From Rhabditoides inermis (taxonomy: Eukaryota > Nematoda > Chromadorea > Rhabditida > Rhabditidae), in contig CAWZYM010000002.1 in NCBI GenBank assembly GCA_963966185.1, forward strand, positions 62,001 through 126,000: a DNA stretch of 64,000 nucleotides. The letters are read 5' to 3'. A model generated the notes under the pieces. It was not told the DNA's origin. It saw only the letters and a program-made list of their open reading frames with translations, and did not search any database. The stretch's first letter is position 1. Each line of letters begins with the position of its first letter. The position numbers were made by a program, and so were the translations under genes. Shown piece by piece: positions 38,643-52,009 of this stretch.

Positions 38643-40833
38643 GTTTGTCTCTCTCTCTCCCCCATCTCTGTCTGACTGTCTCCCCCTCTCTCTCAAGTAT
38701 AGAAGAATTCTTATCATCTTCTCTAGGTCGGCATCGTCCGCTTCTCGGGCTCGGCTCACACGGTCGTCCCTCTGGAACCGGGCCATGATTACAACGACAT
38801 GGTCAAGATCATCAAGGATGTGAGTCGTTCTGTACCCTTATACACATATTTGAAAGTGACACGCTCTGAACTGACACGAAAAAACTGAGGCGGCTGGTTT
38901 TTCTTTGAAAAAATATCATGTGCCTTTTTCTAGGGAGTTGCTGAGACTTATCGAACCTTTAATAATAGTGTCAGGAGAGGTGTTCCTCATTCAGATCGAG
39001 TTCACCGGCTCGAACACACGAATCGCGGGCGCGGTCGAGGAGGGCATGCGCGTGATGGCCGCCGGTATGCGCAAGGACGCCCAGCAGGTGAGTGATGCAG
39101 GCGGCGCTTCGGCGCCGCCTGGTTTGTGTTAGGACGGTGTCTGCGCAAAACTCTCCCCGAACACTTTTCAAGTGTCATTTTTCAACTTTATGTGTCTTAA
39201 GAACATGAAACAATATTGAAGTAGGTTTAAATGATATTCAACGTGTATATTTGTCTACTTATCCACTTGTTTATCTGTTCATTTGTTTTTTCTCCATATT
39301 CTCAGATTTTCATCCTGATCTCGGACGGATGCGCTCATTCACATGTCTACTTGTCCATTTACCCAGATCTTCATCCTGCTGTCGGACGGGCACGGGCAGG
39401 AGTACTGGAGCGAGGTGGTGAACACGGGCGCGCGGCTGCAGGCCACCGGGGCGGAGCTGTTCGCCGTGTCCGCCTCGCCCTCCTACTCACTGGCGGAGCT
39501 GGCCATCTATGTCGGCGACCCGAGCAGGGTGTTCGTGGGGCCAAGGTGGACGAGGTGGGTACTGTTAGTTACAGAAAGTGTCTTTTGCATCATAGTGCGG
39601 TTTGTTGGATTCTTAATTCTGACTTTTGCAAAAAAGCCCTAAAAGGACAAAACCTGGGAGGTCAAACGATGTCGTTTTCAGTTTCGTCCCTCTCATTGCG
39701 GGTTACACGAAGCTGTGTCTGGGAGTGGCTGCGGGCACGGGAAAGCACGACGAGGAGGGAGAGGGCAAGGTGGCGCCCGTGTGGCACACTCCTCCGCCCA
39801 CGCAATGGACCCCGCCGCCCACGCAGTGGACCCCTCCGCCCACGCAATGGACTCCTCCGCCCACGCAATGGACCCCACCGCCTACGCAGTGGACCCCGCC
39901 GCCCACTCAGTGGACACCTCCGCCCACCACCACAACCCAATGGACAGCTCCTCCGACCACTTCTTGGACACATCCGCCCACTGAGGCTACTGAAGCGACA
40001 ACGACAGAGGCTACCACAGAAGCCACAACTGCGACAGAAGCCACGACGACAGAAGCCACGACGACCGAAGCAACGACGACGACGACAGAAGCCACCACGA
40101 CAGAAGCGACGACGACGACAGAGGCTACCACAGAAGCGACGACGACGACAGAAGCGACGACGACTACAGAAGCGACGACGACTACAGAAACGACGACGAC
40201 GACAGAAGCGACGACGACGACGACCGTGCTCACGACCACGAAGCCGCTCACGCTGGCGCCCGCAGACAACGCGGTGGAAACGGAGACGGAGGCTACTGAG
40301 GCTGGCACCGAGACGCCCACTGCCGCGCCAACTGTCGAGACCAACGATGATACGAAGGAAAGTGAGACCGAGGCACCTGAGACCACTACGGAAGTGGTCA
40401 CTGATGCTCCGACGGAACCGACTGAGGCAGCCACCGAGGCTGCTGAGACCACCACGGAAGCCACGGAGTCGACAGTGTCCGAGACTGAAGTCACCGAGGA
40501 TGCGACGGAAGCGGTGACGGAAACGGCGACGGAAGCAGCGACGGAAGCAACGACGGAAGCAGCGACGGAAGCGACTACCGAGGAGTCAGTCGAGTCAACC
40601 ACGGAAGGTGCAGTAGAAGCGACAGAAGCATCCATCGAGTCGGCGACTGCCATGCCCACAGAGGAGAGCGAGGCGCCGGCGGAGGAGGAGACTACAGTCA
40701 CCACCACGACGTGAGTGACCTCAAATTGTTCAGTATTGATCTCACGTTTACAGGGCGGTCACCGATCTCCCTGCGACCCGCCGCAGCGATGCGCAGATTG
40801 CCAAGGAAATCGAGCAGGTAGTTAGGGAGAGAA

Positions 40834-40875
<42 letters not shown>

Positions 40876-41410
40876 GAGAGAGGAGAGAGAGAGAGGAGAG
40901 AGAGAGAGCCTGCGTGACACCCTTGCACTCACTCACACCCCCACTGGCACCGATTTAGGTGGAGCAGGGCATCGACCGCGACCTCGAGGCGTTCGAGCGG
41001 GCGGTGAGATCAAAGACATACCGTGCACTCACTACCCTCTCACTATCTTCTCTCTACACTCTCACTATAGTCTTACTACACTCTCATCACAAACGCACAC
41101 ACCACTTTCTCCCCACACCCACACGTTTCGCATCAACCTGACATTCTCACCGCAATCACACAAAGAATCCGTGATCCGGGAAGGTTTTGGAGCGAATTAA
41201 GGATTGAATGTGAAGTAGTTAGGAGGAAGACGGAAAAGAGATTGCGGCAATAAAAAGCGAAACAAGGAGTTTAGACGGGTATAGCGACGTATTCGACGTA
41301 TTATACTCTTCCCTCCACCTGCCACCATTGCAGGAGGGCTCCGGCGAGGACGCGCGCATGGTCGAGGCGGCCATTCGCTCCATGGAGCTCAAGCGGAAGA
41401 AGCTCAAGGT

Positions 41411-41451
<41 letters not shown>

Positions 41452-42139
41452 CCCCCGTGTTAGGATAGTCTCTTCATTGTGTGATGTGTATTGAAAGAGT
41501 TTCAAAGGCATTGAGATTATAAGAAAATGCATCTTCCAGGACCTGCCCTCCACGTCCGGCGCATGCGAGACAGACCTCATTCTGATCATCGATCGCTCCC
41601 AGTCTGTGGACGCCGACTTTGAAAAGGTGAGTTTGGTATTCAACTCGTAAGTCTCTCGCTGTTGAGTTGAAGGGCCTTTGAAGCAAACAAAAACAGAACG
41701 TTTACAATGCGCCTCGATGACAGTTCCGAAGACAATCTCGAAAAGACTGACCGCCTCTTTAGAGACTCGCCATCGCCAAGTGCGAGGTCGATAACATTGT
41801 GATCGAGCCTGTATTCTGAACCGGACGAATCTAACGGAACAGGCTCACTTCCATTCAGAAACTCGCTACGGCGAAGATCTGACATTCCGAAACTGAACTG
41901 AGCGACAGAGAACTTACTCCGCCGCCCTCGTTTCTCTTGCCGCGACATCGATATAGAATATATACGAGACGACTCTAGCATTTTCTTTAGGAACTCGCCA
42001 CCGCGCGGCGAGTGATCGAGAACATCCCTGCTGGCGACCTGTCCACTGGCAGGGTGCGCGTGGGCGTGGCGTCATTTGCGCGCGATGCCACGGTCGAGTA
42101 CACGCTGCAGAAGGGGGAGAAGGGCAAGGTGAGAGCGGG

Positions 42140-42195
<56 letters not shown>

Positions 42196-42805
42196 CATTA
42201 TCTCTCTATCTCTCTTCATTTCTTTCTCCTTTCATACAGCCTCGATCAAGTGCAGTGTAGTTGCACAACTGTTAGCTCAATGTGCTTCAAGATGCGTATT
42301 CTCATTCTCATCCAGTTTCTCTCCGTCATCTCGTCCGTGGAGCACACCGGCGGCACCACGTCAGCGGTCGGCGGGGTGATGCTCGCACAGCAGGAGATCA
42401 TACCCAACAGGTATGTACGTGTTGGCTAGTTTGAAAATCGGAATCAGAACGTTTAACTAATTCATAAGAGATCCTCGGCCAATGGTAGTGAATGTGATGT
42501 AAAGCCATAGTATTTCTTCCACTCCCTCCGCAGAGAATACCTTCAGCTTTACCTTCTTTTGCAATCGTATAATTATCAGGAGACCCTCGGCCAGACTGCT
42601 AGTCGTTCTCATCTCGGACGGACACAGTCAGGACTACTGGCGACAGCTCGTCAGCACGGCGAGGTGAGCGGAGAGGGAGAGGGAGAGAGAGGGGAGGGAG
42701 GAGAGAGGAGGGGGAGAGAGGAGGGGGAGAGAGAGGGGGGAGAGAGGGGGGAGAGGGAGAGAGGGGGGAGAGAGAAGGGGGAAGGAGAGAGAGAAGGGAG
42801 GGAGA

Positions 42806-42857
<52 letters not shown>

Positions 42858-43645
42858 AGGCAGCTCAACACTCTCCCCAACACTGTGGTGCTTGCCACGA
42901 CCGTCAGCATGGACTATTCGACGGCAGAGCTCCAGGTGACTAATTAAAAGTTTGAAGTTGCAAAACCACTCCCTCAATGCCTGGCGGAATTCCTTCGAAA
43001 TCGTAGATGCTTCCGAAGAGACTGACCGCACAGAGGAGGAGGAGGACACCTACCCCAGCCCCGGATTTGACCGACGATGGGCATAGGAATTCGAAACAGA
43101 ACTGCGTTGGCGACAATAGCCCAAACTCACAACGCGCAATCAAATCAAATCAAATCAAATCAAAAGTTTTATCCAGGATCTCTATACACAATCCAATGGT
43201 TTGGTTCGCTATGGAGCCCGTGAACATTATTCTTTTCTATTCGCTCGCGTAAACTCGTGCGTAAACTCCAAATACTCGTTGAGACGTGGACGGGGGAGAT
43301 GTCGCGCGTGTTCAACGCACACCACACGGAGGACTTCCTGCGAGCCGCCGCCGATCATATAGGGAAGTGCGGCAAGGGAGACGACGTCAGCAGGGATCTG
43401 GTGGGGAGGAAAGGAGGGAGGGAGGGAGAGAGATGAGGGAGAGAGGGAGAGAGGAGGGAGAGAGAGAGAGAGAGAGGACCATCTTCAGACGCCCGAGGAG
43501 CTCTCCAAGGAGGACGCGTTGTCTCGCACGCCGGTCGAGTCGAAAAAGGCGGCCGCCATGACAGACAAACAGATCCAAGACGACATCGACACGATGGAGG
43601 AGAGCGGAATGGAGGTCTCTCTCTCTCTCTCCCTCTTTCTCCCTC

Positions 43646-43720
<75 letters not shown>

Positions 43721-44503
43721 CCCACACTGCAGGACCTCGGCTCGGGCGAGGCGCCGCCCACCGTCACCGTCCTCTCCCCCACCACCCACGCTCCTGCCAC
43801 CGGAAACGCATCGCCCCCCGCTGTCGTTCCGACTGTGGACGATATCCACGCGGTGTCTTCTCTCTCCACCCATCTCACCGACGCTGCGGTGGTGGGATTC
43901 CGGGAGGAGGGGTCGGGAGAGCCGGCGGAGACGTCTCCTTCTACCACGACAATGATGACGACGGCGGAAGTGATCGACGATGAGCCGTTGACGGGGGATG
44001 TGTTGAAGGCTGGTGGGTTGAGTGGCAGTCAGTCTCTTCGAAACTCCCTTCGCAACTGATTTCGAAACGACTTTAAAACACAGAATGAGAGACTGACCTT
44101 GCATAATGACGTCAGTCTTGCAGAAGAGCCGGTGAACGAGGCGTCCAGCCAGACGTTGGATGTCACAGCCTCCCTCGGAGTAGCGTCGGGAGAGGAGGAC
44201 ACGGCCGTGCTGCACGGAATCAAGGTGCGGGGCAGTATAATCGAGAAGTTGCGGCGAGACTCTTCGACTCTCTTTGATACTGACTTCGAAACGTTTTGTA
44301 GAGACTGACCACATCAATTTCGCAGCGTTTCGCATTTCGCAGGGAAAGCAAAGTAGGGAAGGAAAAGTCAAAGGGAAAAGTGAAAAAAGTGTTTTGAAGT
44401 GACTGATTCGCAACTTTCAGACCAAGTTGCACGATGAGAAAAGCGCCATATCGTTCGAGAAGAGGCTGCACGGAGAGGGGTGCAAGGTGGGGAGGGAGGG
44501 GGA

Positions 44504-44538
<35 letters not shown>

Positions 44539-45151
44539 AGGGGGGGAGAGAGAAAAAAAGATAGAGAGATTTCTCTGTTCAGGTCGACCTCGTGTTCATC
44601 ATCGACAAGTCGCAGTCGGTGGAGCTCGAATTTCAGAAACAGCTCCAGTTCGCTATTGACCTGGTTGGGGGTCTCTCCCTCTCCCTCTCCCTCTCTCTCC
44701 CTCTCTCTCAACCCTTTCTCTCGCAGGTTCGCCGCCTTCCCTCCGAGGACTTCACTGACCGCATCCGCGTCGCTGTAGTCGTTTTCAACAACGTCGCCAG
44801 TCTGTACTACAAGTTCGGAGATGTGAAGAGCCGGTGCGGGGAAAACTATACTTTGTTTTCTTTGTCCTTTTTTCTCCTTTTGTATCAGAAAATAGACCGC
44901 GTTCGGAAAATTAGCAATGACCAATGGTAGCACATTTGTAGCCTATTTACATAGATTTTCATGATATTCCGCACCCCCTTAATTGTCGGTCAAAAAAGGG
45001 AACACCCTCTATTGATTTATCGATCTTCACGTAGCGGTCAGTCTCTTCAAAACACGATACTGACTTCGAAAAGCCTTCGAAACACTATCAATTAGCCTGT
45101 TTCGAAGACGCTTTGAAGGGGTTGTTTAGAAGAGATTGACCATACCCTAAC

Positions 45152-45189
<38 letters not shown>

Positions 45190-47867
45190 TTCAACGATAT
45201 ATGTATTATGTATCAGGCAAAAGTTACTCGCCGTCATATTCTCCCTAGTCAAGAATATCGATTTATCGATCGCTTTGCAGAAACCAGCTGATGCACGGTC
45301 TGATGTCCATTGAACACTCGGGCGGCAGCACGTCCCTAGCCAAGGGAGTGGATCTGGCTGTGGATCAGATCGAGCAGGGAAGGAGAGAGGATGCGAGGTG
45401 GGGAGAGAGAGGGGGGAGAGAGAGACAGAGGGAGAGAGAGAGAGAGAGGGAGAGGGAGAGAGAGAGAGAGGGAGGGAGAGGGAGAGAGAGAGAGCCCAGT
45501 TTCAGACAGATGGTCGTGCTGGTGTCGGACGGCAACAGCCAGGACATCTGGCGGGAAGTCCTCCGCGCCTCCTCGAGACTCAGGGCCACCCAAGCAGACG
45601 TTTACGCGGTCACGGTGAGTCTCTCTCTCTCTCTCTCTCTTTCTCTGATCCCCCTCTCTCTCTCCAGGTGAGCTTCGCGTACCAGCTTCGCGAACTTGAG
45701 CTCTACACCGGAAACAAGTGGACCGTCTATATAGATGCCCGGATCCATCAGTTCCTCGATGAGGTTGGCTTATTTTTTACGTATCTCTCTATACAATTGG
45801 TTATATCTATCCATCGTCTACACAATAAATGTTGCGTGTTCTATGTAGTTTGATGAGTTCCCATGCCTGACCACATAAGTATTCACATTTCCGTTCAGGT
45901 GGAGCAATCGGTTCGCAGCTGTGGCGCTCCGTCGCCACTCTCTTCTTCTTCCTCTGCCGAAGTGGTCCCTCTAGGCACTCCCGCCCCCGCGGTCGCGCCA
46001 GCCGTGCCAGGGTGAGCGAATAATCAATGATAACATGACTGAGTGTGAGCGATCGATAATCGATCAATCATGAATCAATATATGCTGACTATACAAGTAC
46101 GGTTCGCCACAAGCACGTGGGAGAAGCACTGTTAAGTCAGGGTAGGGTGGAAGGTCGATGTTAATTTATCAGTCGTGCATTATCGATAATCTTCCTCAAG
46201 TTGCGGACAGTCTTTTCAAAACACTTGGGATTTCTTTCGATTCGTCCCCAGAACACTCCCGAACTGGAATGCCTTGCTATCCCTTCGAAACACTTTGGAA
46301 TGAGTTCCGAAGAGACTGACCGAACGTTTAGGAACCCCGAGTGTCCCGAGGACAAGGTGGACCTGTTCATCGTTCTGGACACATCTACCGACGAGCCGGA
46401 GGACTTCTACGCGGATCGGAAGCTCGCCATGGACCTGATAGCAGTGCTGCCAGACAAGGACTTCAAGGTAGGTGGAGAGAGGGGGAGAGACGGGAGAGAG
46501 GAAAGAAAAAGGGGAGAGAGAAACACGACCACTCAGGACTTTTGTTTCCTTTCGAGTCGAGACTCAATTCTAGTGTCATGTCACGAGGAACTGGATACTC
46601 GCACAAAACTACTTCCTGCAAAATGTCTTTCCTTGCATTTGTACTATTGGGCAGTTCGGAAATGTGCGAAAAGATGATAGAGTTTTTTTATTATCATCGA
46701 GTTTTATTCATATTTTTTTCACAGAACGAGCGCGTGTGGACATCGATCATCCGGTTCGGCGGGCAGCCCGCGCTACAGTCGATCCTGCAGAGCAGCGACA
46801 AGAGTGAGAGAGGGGGGAGAGGGAGAGAGAGAGGGAAAGAGGGAGAGAGAGATAAAGAGAGAGTGCTCTACAGACGATCTGATCTACGAGATCGAGCGTG
46901 TGGGGCACGACAACTCGGTTGGCAGTCTGGTGAGGGCCGGCGAACTGATTCGACAGGTATGCTAACTGTTCAGGTTAACCTGTTTGTTATGTTATGCTGT
47001 TTTACATGTATGCTTACATGTATAACGTGTGAACTGAATCTACAACACACATTTGTAATCCTCTCCGATTACAACCGAGTAATTTGAAACTTATAAACTC
47101 CCTTCGATTTGCATACAGGAGAAATGTGTGTTTCGAATAAGTTTTGAAGCGGCTGTTTGGAAAAGACTGACTACACCTATTGTACTAACTTGATAAACTT
47201 ACAGTCGTTATAATCCAATACAGAGTTTTCGGCTGACAAACTTTTGTTTGTGAGAGAACAATTGGTACGGCTAAATCCTTGTTACTCTCTATGAGTAGTG
47301 AGATAAACGCAATACTATCAATGAGAAAAAACTTACTGGATATTTACCTGTGTACAGTAACTGTGTCTTCAGCACGTGATGGAGCGCCGGCGGCCGTCGT
47401 CCCGCCTCGTCTTCGTCATCATATCCGACGGCAACACAGTCGACGAGCCGCATCTCGTCAAGGTCCGTTTCTCATTTCGAAAGTAGGGCGGAAGACGTAT
47501 TGTTTCCGTAAAACAGCGGTCAGTTTTTTTTTGAACTTCTGCCCAAATGCGTCCAAACCACCTCCAGATTCTCTTGCAAAACTTCAATGTTTCGGCGAGT
47601 GCTCGGCAAAGTGCACGGACTCGTTTCATAGCTCATAGCATAGCGCCAGAATGACTCACAAATAACAGCTCAAAGATCAGAAAGGCTAGGTGAAGAGGGC
47701 TGGCTTATGTTCTGGGTTTCGAATGCACCTCGGGATTTTAAGAAACTTGAAGAAACTGCCGTATAGGAAGCGGCGAGGAGACTGCACGGACTGAGGGGCA
47801 AGGTCTACGCGGCGACCAGATCTACTCAGACAAGGTGGTCTCTCTATCTCCCTCTCCTTCTCTCCCT

Positions 47868-47911
<44 letters not shown>

Positions 47912-48401
47912 CTCTCTATGTTTTCCTCCAGGTACGACGACCTGAAGGAGTACACGGGCAACGTCACCCAGGTGTTCACTGGAAAGTTCGCCGGCGAGCT
48001 GTTCGTCCAGGTACGCACAATGATAGTCATTCCATCGAAAATACAAAGGCGAATGGGGAAAGGTCCATTTTTCTATAACACCTCTCTACTCGAATGAGAG
48101 ATCATGAAGAAAGACCACAGAAGTGTTTCATGAAATCATCAAGGTATCGAAATATGTCACAAACAAAGAAAAAAAGTATCGATATATGGCACAAACAAAT
48201 GTGTAGCTTACGATCTAGATTTCGTGTAGCCCGATTGTGTTGAGGTGCGGTTTCGAAGGTATTTGTGATACTGAACGCCACACTTGTACCTATGTCAGGA
48301 AGTCGGCTCGGAGCTCGTGAGCTGTCCGGGCGCGCCGAGGGAAACGGTCACATTCCCGCCCACTACAACCACCACTCAGGCACCCGAGACGACGACTAGG
48401 T

Positions 48402-48447
<46 letters not shown>

Positions 48448-48654
48448 GGGAGAGAGAAGGTGAGAGAGGGGGAGAGGAGAGACAGTGAGAGAGAGGAGGG
48501 AGAGAGAGGGGTGGAGAGAGGGAGAGGAGAGAGGGAGAGAAAACGAGCTATGCACAGAAAAGAGTCTCTGTCGCCGTCGAACGATCTGAAGCTACGCGAT
48601 TCGAAGACGGGCTTTGCTGAGATCGCGGTGGAGGAGGTACCGACGCTGTGAGTC

Positions 48655-48734
<80 letters not shown>

Positions 48735-50989
48735 CTGCAGGTGCCAGTTCGACTCGCTGGACCTGCAGATCATCATAGATGCGTCCTCCTCGCGACAGGA
48801 CGTGTTCGAGCGGCAGCGGGAGCTCGCGCTGGAGCTCGTCAACAGGCTGCCCATATCGGCAAACAATCCGCAGGCGAGTTCTTTTCTGTTCTTTGCTGAC
48901 ATACATAGCTTTCATTTTTTTCATTGTATTTTTTTGTTTTCACTTTCTTTCTTTAGTCTCCCCGAGAGGTAAATACGCGATATAAGTATTGGGTTTTGTT
49001 TGACAATTGTGTAAATCATTTTTTAACTCATAAATGATTTCATTTCAGATCGCCGTTGGTGTGTCGAGTTTCACAGCAGAACCCGCGATTCGGCTGCCCC
49101 TCGCGGCTGGAAGGGAGAAGGCGGTGGGTGGAGAGGGGGAGAGAGAGGGAGAGAGAGAGGATTGAAAGAGAGAGACATACAGAGAGTGAGAGAGAGATAG
49201 AGAGAGAGAGATAGAGAGGAGAAAGGAGAGAGAGAGACATAGAGAGAGAGCTTTCAGGATATCCGCAAGTCGATCCAGTCGATCAAGTACCACGGCGGTT
49301 CCACGCTGACTGCACAGGCTGTCGAACTGGCAGTGGATGACCTCAACAGGGGAAGGAGGAAGGAGGCGCGACAGGTAGGAAGTTTCTCTCTCTCTTTCCT
49401 CTCTCTCTCTTTATCTCTCTCTCTCTTCTCTTTCTCTTTCTCCTACTTCTTCCTCTCTCCCTTCAATTCTTCCCCTCTCTGCCTTCTCATTGTCTCTAAT
49501 TGGCGTCCCCGCTGCGTAGAAAGTGACAAGATTGGAGTCTTGACGTAAGGAATCTCTCCTCCTTTCCTCCTCCCCTTCTCTCTCCCCTTCACCCCCATAC
49601 TCCTTACCAGAAGCTGTTCTAATTGCTTTAATCTTATCGGCTCACTTCAGGTGGTTATACAATACAGTACGTTTATTACGATATTATCATCAACACAATG
49701 AGTTTTGTGTGATGTGCAAGTGCGCCTCTGAGCAGGTTTTCTGAGAGGTTCCTTCGATGATGGTTTTTTTTTTCTGCTCTTGCTCCTTGATCACTTGCTC
49801 AGGTTGTTCCGATGAACCTCTTGCAGGTAGTGGTCCTGATGAACGACGGCTTCTCGCAGGACCCGTGGGCGCGGCTGCTCTCGGCCAGTGAGCGACTGCA
49901 GCAGTCGGGCGCCGAGCGATTCGCAGTGGCCCTGGGTAGCGAGTACGATCTGCGGGAACTCAGGCACTACGCGGATGAGAAGAGGATCTACCGAGACGAG
50001 ACGGCGAAGAAGTAAGTGTGGAGCATCTCTCTCTCTCTCTCTCTGTCTCTTCCTCTCTCTCTTCTCTCTAACCTAGCCATCTCTCTCGTCTCGTCTCTTC
50101 TACTTTCCATCTCACCCTCCTTCCCTCTCTAGAGGCTAGATCAATGTATCGAGTGAAGATAAGGTAATACTGAACTGTTTATCATGACCCAAATGTACAA
50201 GTAGACAGGCGAGAAGCTGACGCACCACTTGACGCAGTGGTGACGCAGCGCTTCCTCACACGCGCCTGACGACGCTGCCGTACGTGGCGAATGCTGGCGA
50301 TGCGTAGCCATAGTAGAACTGCGGCACGGCGGAAGCGGCAGCGGCAACGACGGGCTGAAAATGAACAGTCGAGCAGGAGAACAGTCGAGAACCACATCGA
50401 GAAGGAGCTATTGCATTCCGCATCAGCCAACCAGAACTATCGAAACACGTACCGCGGCGACGGGAGCAGCGGCGTAGGCAGGACCGTAGGGGGCCGCGAG
50501 CGGGGCCGCCACAGGTCCGGGGGCATACGCGGGGGCCAGACCCACAGCGGCCGGCACTCCACCGGCAAGGGGAGACGGCGCATAGGCCCCGCCCGCATAC
50601 GGATAGGCAGACGCGGTCGCATAGTAGTCGACGGCGTGCGCCGAAGCCACTAGAAGCACGACGAGAGAGAGGCACTGCATTCTGCAATGAGGTACTGTAG
50701 CTATTATGGATGGGGTACTGTAGTACAATAGGTTACAGTAACAAATTGTTCCCGTGGGAAAAGTAGAGAGAAAATGAATTGAGAAAGTTAACCAGCGGCG
50801 TTGAGTGGCGGCTTCTTATAGCTGACACCTAGCTTCAAAAAACCAGCCGATCACGGGATGGGCAGAGTGCGCGAGAGAGTGTGCTGGAGCGAGAGCGCGC
50901 AGACAGTGTTTGCCCCGCGGCGTGAATTTTGTGTGTGTGTATCCATAGCATGGTTACCCTCAAGCAACCGAGCAAACTTCGCACCCCTC

Positions 50990-51050
<61 letters not shown>

Positions 51051-51968
51051 ATGCCATTCATCGTTTCCGGATTGCCGTGAGTCAATTCACAGCAGCAGAA
51101 CGGAGCAAACATGAAATAAGAGTCACTGTTGCAATTCTTCAGCTGCACAAAACAAACACGGCTATGGTATGAGGAAGAAAGCATGCGTCATCCCTTTTTA
51201 AATGGCGGAATCATCGACGTCATCTGATTCCAGATAGCCTGAATTTTGAATTCCGTTTCACCACGTCATCTGTTCATAACGACGTCAACGCTTCAGATTC
51301 CTCTCTAGAACCCGAATTCTGTTTAGCGTCATCTGTTCATAATGACGTCAACGCATCAGATTCCTCTCTACTTTCGGAAATCCGTTTATTCACGTCATCT
51401 GTTAATGACGTCACCACTTCAGATTCCTCACCGACGTGGAGGCTCTTCTGGGCGCGGAGAGGCCGTGCGATGGCGAGAAGCAGAGGGAGCAGGAGACGGC
51501 AACCACCGAGAGGGCACAGGTGCAGGTACGCTATCACAAACATTGTCGTTGAACACTATGTAGTATGAGTGTAAGAGTCAACTTCTCCAATCATGTTCCG
51601 ACATAATCATTTTATGAATCTCCAGATATAGTTTTATTCTGGGAGATAGTTGGGGCCTCTGTGCATTTGACTACAGAAACGAAGATACTCATTTTCCGTG
51701 CGGGACCACACACCGGGCAGTCGGTGAAAAGGATCTCGCAGGCTGCAATTTTGAAAGCGCATGCTCATTTCCGGACGCAATTGGAGGGGTACGAGATCAT
51801 TGTCACTGTTTGCCCGGTGCGTGGTCCCGCTCGGAAAATGAGTATCTTCATTTCTGTAGTCAAATGTACAATGCCCCCAACTATCTCCCTGAATAAAACT
51901 ATAGTGAAATAGAGAGAATAAAATTTAGATAGAGACAGACAGAAAGAGATACACCGAACGAAAGAGAA

Positions 51969-52009
<41 letters not shown>

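Noticed and set aside
39231..40517. 428-codon plus frame rich in QKPRR
   Set aside because: It is an out-of-frame reading of the same mucin exon and crosses the intron before it.
39907..40707. 266-codon minus-strand frame rich in VVASVV
   Set aside because: It is the antisense shadow of the Thr/Glu/Ala-rich mucin exon, whose plus frame is joined in phase to VWA exons on both sides.
48592..48924. Polyglutamine/polyvaline frames
   Set aside because: They come from the intronic (CAA)n tract; the flanking exons join in phase without it.
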